Source: Streptomyces sp. CA-210063 (lineage in GTDB: Bacteria > Actinomycetota > Actinomycetes > Streptomycetales > Streptomycetaceae). From it: a stretch of 64,000 nucleotides of DNA. Location: positions 4,836,001-4,900,000 of the forward strand of contig NZ_CP102512.1 in the NCBI RefSeq assembly GCF_024612015.1. Reading direction: 5' to 3'. Positions 1 through 7,870 of the stretch are shown piece by piece. Each line of letters begins with the position of its first letter. The stretch's first letter is position 1. Position numbers and translations under genes: made by a program. Below the pieces are notes generated by a model. The model made no database searches and was not told the DNA's origin. It was given only the letters and a program-made list of their open reading frames with translations.

Positions 1-1333
1 TCGTGGTGGTCACCGGCAGGAACACCGTCACCTCATAGCCTCCGTCGTCCGTCTCGCCCGTCGTCATCTCGCCGTTCAGCATCGTCACGCGCTCGCGCAT
101 GCCCGTGATGCCGTGGCCGGCGCCGTGTGTGGACTTCACCAGGGTCACCTCCGGGGACGGGCCGTTGACTATGCGCAGGCCGAGTCCGCCCAGTACGTAG
201 CCGATCTCCACGCGGGCCGTCGCACCGGGCGCGTGCCGCAGGGTGTTGCTGAGGGCTTCCTGGACTATGCGGTACGCCGACAGCTCCACGCCCTGCGGGA
301 GTTCGCGGACCGCTCCGGTGACCGCCTTGTCGACCGTGAGGCCGGCCTCGCGCACATTGGCGAGCAGGCCGTCGAGGTCGGCGAGGGTGGGCTGCGGGGC
401 GTCCGGGGCCTCGTAGTCCTCGGCGCGGACGACGCCCAGGACACGGCGCAGCTCGGTGAGCGCTGCCACCGCGTTCTCCCGGATCGTGACGAAGGCCTGC
501 TCCAGCTCCGGCGGCGGGTTCTCCACGCGGTAGGGCGCGGCCTCGGCCTGGATGGCGACCACCGACATGTGGTGGGCGACCACGTCGTGCAGCTCACGGG
601 CGATCGTGGTGCGCTCTTCGAGAAGGGTGCGCTTGGAACGCTCGTGCGCCGTCACGGTCTGCTGGGCGGTCACCTCCTGCTGGGCCGACCGGCGTATGTT
701 CACGACGGAGGCGGCCAGCAGGGCCATCGCGGAGATGATCAGAAAGGGGCCTGTGTTCGAGGCGTAGTGCCCCCCGCCGGCGGTGCTTTCGAGGAGCAGT
801 CCGTACGTCGCGCTCAAGGCCCACATCCACGCGGCCGTGCGCGGCCGGGTACGCAGCGCCACCACCGTCAACACCACGAGGTGGCAGGCGAAGCTGCCGG
901 TCGCCCAGGGCCAGTCGCTCCACATGTCGGTGAACGCCCCGGTGACAGGGGTAGCGGCCATGGACACCCAGAAGGCTCCGACGGGCCGTATCAGCGTCAG
1001 CAGGACCGGGCACAGGGCGAGGAGGGCGGACAGGATGATGGCGACCTCACCGCCGCCCTGGCTGGCGGATGCCGAGATGGTCAGCGACAGCAGGCCGGCC
1101 GTCACCACCATCGCGTGCGGGGTCCAGCGCGCGTACTCCCGCAGGTGGCCGGAGAGCCGGCTGGTGAACAGGCCGTCCATCTTCATGGGCGGCAGTGGTC
1201 GGTAGGCGAACGCGTCGTGGAACAGGTCCTGCCGCAGCCTGCGCCACGCGTCCATCGCCACCCGGAACTCCGGGCTGCTCGGCCTGCCCCCGCCGCGTGA
1301 GGGCATCGTCTGCGTCTGGGTCGTCTCGGTCAC
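1..1333 (-). CDS. Sensor histidine kinase, HisKA_3/NarX-like, 3' end cut by the window
   Basis: This is a membrane sensor kinase whose last residues lie beyond base 1; 444 codons are visible. The N-terminal half has several hydrophobic segments (roughly residues 70-190), followed by a dimerisation/phosphoacceptor motif RELHDVVAHHM near residue 247. The HATPase_c N box (IVQEALSNTLRHAP) and a G-rich ATP lid (GHGITGMRERV) follow. I chose the GTG at 1333, which adds nine residues to the ATG at 1306. It is clearly paralogous to the kinase at 2108-3556, sharing the H-box and most of the ATPase domain. The regulator at 1437-2111 lies just upstream on the same strand, but a 103-bp gap with a promoter-like motif separates them. 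This kinase therefore probably starts its own unit, with its regulator off the left edge. Confidence 0.93.
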   Translation of the reverse strand, partial: MTETTQTQTMPSRGGGRPSSPEFRVAMDAWRRLRQDLFHDAFAYRPLPPMKMDGLFTSRLSGHLREYARWTPHAMVVTAGLLSLTISASASQGGGEVAIILSALLALCPVLLTLIRPVGAFWVSMAATPVTGAFTDMWSDWPWATGSFACHLVVLTVVALRTRPRTAAWMWALSATYGLLLESTAGGGHYASNTGPFLIISAMALLAASVVNIRRSAQQEVTAQQTVTAHERSKRTLLEERTTIARELHDVVAHHMSVVAIQAEAAPYRVENPPPELEQAFVTIRENAVAALTELRRVLGVVRAEDYEAPDAPQPTLADLDGLLANVREAGLTVDKAVTGAVRELPQGVELSAYRIVQEALSNTLRHAPGATARVEIGYVLGGLGLRIVNGPSPEVTLVKSTHGAGHGITGMRERVTMLNGEMTTGETDDGGYEVTVFLPVTTT

Positions 1334-1400
1334 GTTGAAAACGGTAGGTGGAGGGCGGGGTCGGCGTCGTCACCAGTGAGGAGGGTCTGTCCGGGTCCGT

Positions 1401-1420
1401 CTCAGGTACTACGGGTAGTG
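1401..1420 (-). promoter_or_regulatory. Candidate response-regulator site upstream of the kinase
   Basis: The stretch ctcaggtactacgggtagtg contains the arms ACTAC/GTAGT around GG, a near-palindrome of the kind bound by NarL/LuxR-type regulators. It lies about 70-85 bp upstream of the kinase start at 1333. An almost identical 17-mer (one substitution in ctcaggta-c/t-tacgggta) lies upstream of the DUF1023 gene at 6295-6313. The function is inferred from position, symmetry and duplication. Confidence 0.5.
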
Positions 1421-1436
1421 CGTGGCCGGTGTCCGC

Positions 1437-2111
1437 TCAGTACCCGGCGGGGCGGACCAGGCCCGACTCGTAGGCGAAGACCGCTGCCTGGGTGCGGTCG
1501 CGGAGGCCCAGTTTGACCAGGATGCGGCCGACGTGGGTCTTCACGGTCTGCTCGGCGACGACGAGGCGCTGGGCGATCTCGGCGTTGGACAGGCCCTGGG
1601 CGATCAGGGTGAGCACCTCCGTCTCCCGTTCGGTCAGGTCGCCGACGCGGGCCTTGAGGGGGGCGCGGGGTGTGGTGCCGAGGCGGGAGAACTCGGCGAT
1701 GAGACGGCGGGTGATGCCGGGGGCGAGCAGGGCGTCGCCCGCCGCCACCACCCGTACCGCTTCGGCGAGCTGGTCGGCGGAGGCGTCCTTGAGCAGGAAG
1801 CCGGACGCGCCGGCGCGCAGGGCCTCGTACACGTACTCGTCGAGGTCGAAGGTCGTGAGGACGAGGACTCTGATGTGCGGGTGCTCGGTGGTGATGCGGT
1901 GGGTGGCCTCGATGCCGCCGAGTTCGGGCATGCGGATGTCCATCAGGACGACGTCCGGGGCGAGTTCGGCCACCTTGTCGATCGCGTCGAGGCCGTGCAC
2001 CGCCTGGCCGACGACGTCGATGTCGGGCCGGGTGTTGAGCAGCACCGAGAAGCCCTGGCGGACCATCTGCTGGTCGTCGGCGATCAGTACGCGGATGGTG
2101 CTGCTCGTCAT
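1437..2111 (-). CDS. NarL/LuxR-family response regulator
   Basis: A complete 224-residue response regulator. The receiver domain carries the acidic pair ADD at 11-13, the phosphoacceptor Asp58 in LMDIRMPE, and a Thr and Lys downstream (VLTTFD, LLKDAS). The C-terminal GerE/LuxR helix-turn-helix starts near LTERETEVL and includes NAEIAQRLVVAEQTVKTH. Its ATG overlaps the stop of the upstream kinase (ATGA, 2108-2111), so the two are translationally coupled and are the cognate pair. It sits at the end of a four-gene overlapping operon with an acyltransferase and an esterase, which suggests an envelope or lipid-related signal. The signal itself is not known. The near-identical motifs at 1401-1420 and 6295-6313 are its most obvious candidate targets. 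Confidence 0.95.
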   Translation of the reverse strand: MTSSTIRVLIADDQQMVRQGFSVLLNTRPDIDVVGQAVHGLDAIDKVAELAPDVVLMDIRMPELGGIEATHRITTEHPHIRVLVLTTFDLDEYVYEALRAGASGFLLKDASADQLAEAVRVVAAGDALLAPGITRRLIAEFSRLGTTPRAPLKARVGDLTERETEVLTLIAQGLSNAEIAQRLVVAEQTVKTHVGRILVKLGLRDRTQAAVFAYESGLVRPAGY

Positions 2112-3556
2112 GGACGCTGTTCTCCTGTCGTGTCCGGTACGGGGGCCGAGGGCTCGCCGCCGGGATCGCCGTTTCGTGGGAGGAAGGCCACGACCGCGAA
2201 GCCGCCGTGGGAGGTCTCGGTCGCCATGAGGGTGCCACCGAGCATCGCGGCGCGCTCACGCATGCCGAGGAGGCCGTGCCCGGCGCCGGGGGACGGCGGG
2301 GCCTTGTGGGCGGGACGGGAGTTGATGACCCGTACCTGCAGACCGCGGGGGAAGTGGGTGAGCTCCACCCGCACGGTCGCCCCGGGCGCATGCCGCAGGG
2401 CGTTGCTGAGCGCCTCCTGGACTATCCGGTACGCCGACAGCTCCACACCGGGTGGGAGGGGGCTCACCTCGCCGTGGATCTCGGTGACGACCGCCAGGCC
2501 GGCGGCGCGGGTGTTGTCGATGAGGGCGTCGAGGCGGTCCAGGGTGGGCTGCGGGGTGTGCGGGGCGGTGCCCTCGGCGGCGGCCGTTATGCCGTGCGGG
2601 TCGTCGGGGTCGGCGTCCGGTGGGTTCTCGGAGCGCAGTACACCGAGGACGCGGCGGAGTTCGGTGAGGGCCTCCAGCGCGTTCTTCCGGATGCCGTGGA
2701 GGTTCTCCTTCAGCTCCTCGGAGGGGTTCTCCACCAGGTGCGGGGCGACCTGGGCCTGGATGGAGATCACCGACATGTGGTGGGCGACCACGTCGTGCAG
2801 TTCACGGGCGATACGGCTGCGCTCCTCCAGGAGGGTGCGGCGGGCGCGTTCCTCGGCGGTGATGCTCGTCTGCTCGACGAGTTGGGTACGGGCCTCGCGG
2901 CGGCCACGCATCGCGCTGCCGAGGAGGACGGCACCGACGAACAGGGCGAGTGCCAGGGTGCTCGTCGACGCGTACACGTGGGAACCGGCGAGGCTTTGGA
3001 GGGCGTAGGTGCCCAGCGCGGTCAGTGCCAGCACCTCTGTCGCCACGCGCGTGGGCAGGCGCAGGGCGAGGAGGAAGAGGATGATCGCGTGGGCGATCAG
3101 CGCCATCGGGCTCCATGGCCACGGAACGACGGTGCCGATCGCGCCATGGGGCAGCGGGGCGTTGAGGCCGTCGGCGACGTCGGGGTGTGTGAGGCGGGAG
3201 CCGGCCTGATCGGTGATCAGTCGGGCTGGGACACCCAGGGCCACCACGGTGGTCGCCACCATCGAGGCCCACCACGCCGGTACCGGCCACCACAGCGCCA
3301 GCACCACGGCCGCGGCCTGTGCCAGCGAGCACAACAGCGTGTACTCCGCGCCCAGTTGATAGCGGTCGTCCAGCTGGTCGATGTTCCCGAGCATCGTGAC
3401 GAACGCGACGAGGACGACCAGGACGTGCGGGAGCCGGCGCAGGCGGGCGGAGGGCGGCAGGGGGTGGGGCGTGGCGCTCCACAGGTCCTCGCGCAGCAGC
3501 CGTAGGCCCCTGGTCAGCCGCTTCTCCACCGCGTTCATTCGCATCAGCCTAGGCAT
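2108..3556 (-). CDS. Sensor histidine kinase, HisKA_3 type
   Basis: A 482-residue sensor kinase. Residues ~40-210 contain several hydrophobic helices (for example HVLVVLVAFVTMLG and an Ala/Val-rich pair), consistent with a membrane sensor that lacks a large extracellular domain. The H box RELHDVVAHHMSVISIQ follows near residue 250, then the N box YRIVQEALSNALRHAP and the ATP lid GHGLLGMRERAAML. The ATG at 3556 overlaps the end of the acyltransferase gene by 8 bp; in-frame ATGs at 3544 and 3538 are alternative starts. The 3' end overlaps the regulator by 4 bp. The coupling makes it the partner of the regulator at 1437-2111. It is a close paralogue of the kinase at 1-1333, so the locus is probably a duplicated two-component system. 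Confidence 0.94.
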   Translation of the reverse strand: MPRLMRMNAVEKRLTRGLRLLREDLWSATPHPLPPSARLRRLPHVLVVLVAFVTMLGNIDQLDDRYQLGAEYTLLCSLAQAAAVVLALWWPVPAWWASMVATTVVALGVPARLITDQAGSRLTHPDVADGLNAPLPHGAIGTVVPWPWSPMALIAHAIILFLLALRLPTRVATEVLALTALGTYALQSLAGSHVYASTSTLALALFVGAVLLGSAMRGRREARTQLVEQTSITAEERARRTLLEERSRIARELHDVVAHHMSVISIQAQVAPHLVENPSEELKENLHGIRKNALEALTELRRVLGVLRSENPPDADPDDPHGITAAAEGTAPHTPQPTLDRLDALIDNTRAAGLAVVTEIHGEVSPLPPGVELSAYRIVQEALSNALRHAPGATVRVELTHFPRGLQVRVINSRPAHKAPPSPGAGHGLLGMRERAAMLGGTLMATETSHGGFAVVAFLPRNGDPGGEPSAPVPDTTGEQRP

Positions 3557-5015
3557 GGCGTACCGCTTGGGTTGGCGTGTTCTGCGGTTGGGGGGTCGTT
3601 CGGGGCCGTATCGGTCGGAAGGTCCTGCGGAGGCGGCGGTTCTCGTAACCGTGGAACGCGGACCAGCAGAGCAGGAGTGCGAGGGTGAAGACCGGCAGCC
3701 AGGCGAGGCGGGCCGCCACCCAGCTCAGGTGGTCAGGGAGGGTGTGCAGGCCGGGGAGGCGGCCCGCCGCCAGGCCTGTTGCTGTTGTCGCCATCAGTGC
3801 CGTCTGGTGCCAGAGGAACACGGTCATCGCCGAGAGGTTGACCACCGCGACCGCCGCCCAGGCCATCGGCCGGCGTCGCAGCGTACGGCGGAGGGGGCCG
3901 CGCAGGAGGAGGGCCAGGCCGCACTGGGCCAGGCCGAAGGTGACGGCGGCCAGGGTGGGTGGGTTCAGGTTGGAGATCTGGGCGCCGGGGACGCCGACCA
4001 TCGACGCCGGGTAGCCGGCCCAGAGGATCAGGGCCGCCGTCGCCGCCGTGCCGGACACCAGCAGGGTCCAGCCCGCGCGGCGGCGGTCCAGCTCCCCTCG
4101 GGTCCAGGCCGCGCCCAGGGTGTACGGCACGAGCCAGCCCGCGGCCAGGTTGATCCAGCCGAGTGCCTGGGGGCCGCCGAGGCCGAAGCGGATGAGGTCC
4201 ACGTGGAGGACGACTGCCAAGGGCCAGAGGGGGTTGATGCGGGTCAGTAGGGGCGTCGCCGCTGTGAGGGCGGCGAAGACCAGGAGGAACCACAGGGGGG
4301 ACAGGGCCAGGTTCAGGAGGGTGTGGATCGTGTCGATGCGGGTGCCTGTGGCCAGGAGGCCGATCGTCACCGCCGTCCAGAGGGTCAGGAGGGCGGCGAC
4401 CGGTATGAACAGGCGGGTCAGACGGGTGTGGAGCCATTGGGTGTACGTCGTGCCGTGGGCCCGGGCCGAGGTGTAGCTCTTCGTGGCCACGTGGCCGCCT
4501 ACCAGGAAGAAGACGGCCAGGGTTTGGAAGAGCCAGGAGATGGGGGCCAGCCAGGGCAGGTGCTGGAGGGGGCTGGTGGAGTGGAGGGTGTTGCCGTCCG
4601 CGACCAGGGCGGTCACCAGCCAGTGGCCCAGGATTATGCCGAGTATGGCGAGGGCTCGTAGGGCGTCGACTGCGCGGTCTCGGTGGGGTGGGGTTGCGGT
4701 GTTGATGTGGTGGGCGGCTTGGCGGGCGGTGGTGAGGGGGGTTCGCGGGGTTCGCGGGGTTCGGAGGCGGCGTGGGGGTCGTTCGGTTTGTGTGGCTCGT
4801 GCGGGTGCGTGGGGGTGCAGCCGGCCTGCGGCCGGGTTTGGTTTCCCACCCGCACCGCCCGTGCGGGAATCGTCGTCGGGTGCGGGTGGCCCCTGTGGGG
4901 GTTGAGCGCCGTCGGCGACTGCGGCGGCGGGCCCCGCCTCGGCTGCCGCTCGGCCTTCGGCTTCGGTTTGTAGTGGGTTCGTAGCCGTTGGCGTCGGTGC
5001 GTGGTGGTTACGCAT
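3549..5015 (-). CDS. Acyltransferase 3 family membrane protein
   Basis: A 488-residue integral membrane acyltransferase of the OatA/NodX-like family. These enzymes O-acylate exported sugars, lipids or envelope polymers. The catalytic core starts near residue 115 with DRAVDALRALAILGIILGHW, which carries the family's RxxAxL and His signature. About ten hydrophobic helices follow, ending in a basic tail. The first ~110 residues are Pro/Ala/Arg-rich, lack any obvious domain, and are encoded by repeat-like DNA at 4690-4990. No in-frame ATG lies between residue 1 and the core, so the long start is kept even though the extension looks secondary. The 5' end overlaps the DUF1023 gene and the 3' end overlaps the kinase, so it belongs to the same operon. 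The acceptor substrate cannot be read from sequence. Confidence 0.88.
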   Translation of the reverse strand: MRNHHAPTPTATNPLQTEAEGRAAAEAGPAAAVADGAQPPQGPPAPDDDSRTGGAGGKPNPAAGRLHPHAPARATQTERPPRRLRTPRTPRTPLTTARQAAHHINTATPPHRDRAVDALRALAILGIILGHWLVTALVADGNTLHSTSPLQHLPWLAPISWLFQTLAVFFLVGGHVATKSYTSARAHGTTYTQWLHTRLTRLFIPVAALLTLWTAVTIGLLATGTRIDTIHTLLNLALSPLWFLLVFAALTAATPLLTRINPLWPLAVVLHVDLIRFGLGGPQALGWINLAAGWLVPYTLGAAWTRGELDRRRAGWTLLVSGTAATAALILWAGYPASMVGVPGAQISNLNPPTLAAVTFGLAQCGLALLLRGPLRRTLRRRPMAWAAVAVVNLSAMTVFLWHQTALMATTATGLAAGRLPGLHTLPDHLSWVAARLAWLPVFTLALLLCWSAFHGYENRRLRRTFRPIRPRTTPQPQNTPTQAVRHA

Positions 5016-6180
5016 GGGGTGCCTCCGAGCGGGTGCCTTGGGCTATGTGGGCGAGGTTCTTGAGGGCGGTGGAGTTGGGGGTGAAGTAGTCGCTGTGGCC
5101 GGCGGGGCCTGCGGTGAAGACGTGGGCGCCGTAGGAGGGGGAGGTGGGGTCGGGGCCGAAGCCGAGGGTGGTCCCGAAGAGGTCGGTGCGGGAGTGGGGG
5201 ACCATCGCGATCCAGTCCTCGGTGCCTCGGGCCGCCCATACGCGTGCCGAGGTGTGCAGGGCGGCCGCGCTGTCCACACCTGTGCCGGGGCTGCCGATCA
5301 GGGCCATGTCGTCGACGACGTTCTTCAGGTCGGTGGCTGCGCGGGCGCAGACGACCGAGCCGTAGGAGTGGCAGAGGAGGGCGATGCTGGTGGAGTCGCC
5401 CGACAGACCTCGGAGTTCGCGTAGGAACGTGCGGAGGTGAGGGGCCGCCTGTTCCGCGCGGGTGGGGGTCAGGACCGTCGTGCTGATCGTTCCGGGTGTC
5501 TCGTAGCCGAGCCAGGCGATCAACGCTGTGTCCGGGCCCGTGCGGTCGTGCAAGGCCAGTGCGGCTTTGTGGAAGCGGTCGTAGGTGTCCAGGCTGGTGT
5601 CCGAGCCCGGGACCAGGACCGCTATGTGGTCGGCCTTCAGCAGGTCACCCAGGACTTCTACCGCCTGGCCCGGGCCTCGGCCGTCGAACGACAGGAGTTG
5701 TCGGGCGGGCGCCGCCATCCACCGGTCCGTCGCGGCTCGGCTTCGGTCGCCGTGGGCTTCGGCCATGCGGGCCGCCTCTGCGGCGTTCGCGCGGTTGGCC
5801 TCGTATGTCGACCGGAGTGTCGTCGGGGTCAGCGGGGCGAGCGAGGCCGGGGGCGGGGCCGGGATCCGGGGCCTGGCCGCGGCGGAGACGGGGGCGACTA
5901 CGGCCGTGGCGATCAGGAGGGCGAGGAGCGTGCGGCGTAGGCGGGCCGACCAGGTGGGTCGGAACCAGGGGGTGGGGTGTCGGGGGTTCTGCGGCGTGGG
6001 GGCCGATGAGGGTGCGGATGCGGATGCGGATGCGGATGCGGATGCGGATGCGGATGGGGATGGGGATGGGGATGGGGATGCGAGTACGGGCGCGAGTAGG
6101 ACGGGGGCGGGGGTGGCTGCCGCGGGCCGTGGTTCCGTGGGTGGTCGGAGGGCTGCCTCCGGCCATGTCGCGACCCCCAT
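5008..6180 (-). CDS. Alpha/beta hydrolase, DUF1023 family
   Basis: A 390-residue predicted esterase. After a Pro/Ser/Ala-rich leader with an (Ser-Ala/Ser-Pro)n run (about residues 30-60), a hydrophobic segment (LLALLIATAVVAPVSAAA) looks like a membrane anchor or late signal sequence. The DUF1023 core contains VLVPGSDTSLDTY and a nucleophile elbow CHSYGSVV, an SxG-type serine. A late His occurs in GPAGHSDYF. The substrate is unknown. It is the first gene of the coupled operon with the acyltransferase and two-component system, so the operon's promoter should lie in 6181-6358, where a perfect inverted repeat and a duplicated motif are found. The leader repeat is encoded by tandem hexanucleotides that keep the frame whatever the copy number. 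Confidence 0.87.
   Translation of the reverse strand: MGVATWPEAALRPPTEPRPAAATPAPVLLAPVLASPSPSPSPSASASASASASASAPSSAPTPQNPRHPTPWFRPTWSARLRRTLLALLIATAVVAPVSAAARPRIPAPPPASLAPLTPTTLRSTYEANRANAAEAARMAEAHGDRSRAATDRWMAAPARQLLSFDGRGPGQAVEVLGDLLKADHIAVLVPGSDTSLDTYDRFHKAALALHDRTGPDTALIAWLGYETPGTISTTVLTPTRAEQAAPHLRTFLRELRGLSGDSTSIALLCHSYGSVVCARAATDLKNVVDDMALIGSPGTGVDSAAALHTSARVWAARGTEDWIAMVPHSRTDLFGTTLGFGPDPTSPSYGAHVFTAGPAGHSDYFTPNSTALKNLAHIAQGTRSEAPHA
6012..6080. repeat. Tandem hexanucleotide repeat (gcggat / ggggat)
   Basis: About seven gcggat units followed by about four ggggat units lie inside the DUF1023 coding sequence. They encode a Ser-Ala / Ser-Pro run. The period is a multiple of three, so expansion or contraction changes protein length without a frameshift. 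Confidence 0.95.
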
Positions 6181-6279
6181 GTCACCCGCCCCTTCCCATT
6201 CAGGCCGCCCGTCCGTCGGGCCGCTCTGGGAAGGAAGTTACGAATCGGAGGTCGTGGTCGGCGTCACGCCAGGGAGCTC

Positions 6280-6313
6280 ACCTGAGAGGTAGCTCTCAGG
6301 TATTACGGGTATC
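6280..6313 (-). promoter_or_regulatory. Inverted repeat plus duplicated motif upstream of the DUF1023 operon
   Basis: ACCTGAGAG and CTCTCAGGT form a perfect 9-bp inverted repeat with a 4-bp spacer (6280-6301). It runs directly into ctcaggtattacgggtat (6295-6312), which matches the site at 1401-1420 at all but one position over 17 bp. The element lies 100-133 bp upstream of the operon's first ATG. It is probably an operator for the operon's own regulator; this is inference. Confidence 0.55.
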
Positions 6314-6358
6314 AGCGGGGAGGGGGAAGGGCGGTGAAGGGGGTGGCGCCGGGCCCGC

Positions 6359-7393
<1,035 letters not shown>

Positions 7394-7870
7394 GCGCCAA
7401 CCTCTCGGGTGAAACGGATTTGGAAGGGTTTGGGGTGGGCGGGGCTCTGGGGTGGGGAGGCCTGCCGTTGGCGGGGACGGTATCAGGCCGGTGACGTGCG
7501 TCTACACGGGGATGTGACGCTGGGTCAGGGTGGGCGGGGAGGGGGGTTCTGGTGCGGGGTGGAGCGGGGTCAAGTGGGGCGGTGGGGGTGGAAGCGAGGC
7601 CGGTGCTGGGGCTGGGCGGGGGTGGGTTTCGCTCACCGGCGCTTGCCGGGTGCCGCTGCGCCCACCCGTGCCGCCCCTAGCGGCACGACTGCCCGCAGCT
7701 GGGACAGCTGGGACAGCTGGGGGGCACGGCCCCTGCGGCACGGCTGCCCTCAGCGACCCCAAGCTGCCCCGGGCACCGCTACCCCAGCGACCCCCCAAGC
7801 TGCCCCGGCAGCACCACCCCAGCGACCCCAAGCTCCCCCGGCACCACCACCCCCGCTCCCCCGGGCGCCG
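7394..7870. other. 477-bp intergenic region with low-complexity direct repeats
   Basis: This gap separates the formamidase-like gene from kynureninase. It holds no convincing CDS. It contains a G-rich stretch, a segment with opposed copies of gtgccgc/gcggcac (about 7650-7750), a doubled gctgggaca unit, and imperfect repeats of gaccccaagctgccccgg (about 7757-7850). The repeated dyad segments resemble intergenic repeats common in streptomycetes. If the kyn genes are cotranscribed, these would lie in the leader of the hydrolase gene. Confidence 0.7.

Noticed and set aside
1422..3505. Long plus-strand frames (up to 528 codons)
   Set aside because: Antisense to the response regulator and kinase; shadows.
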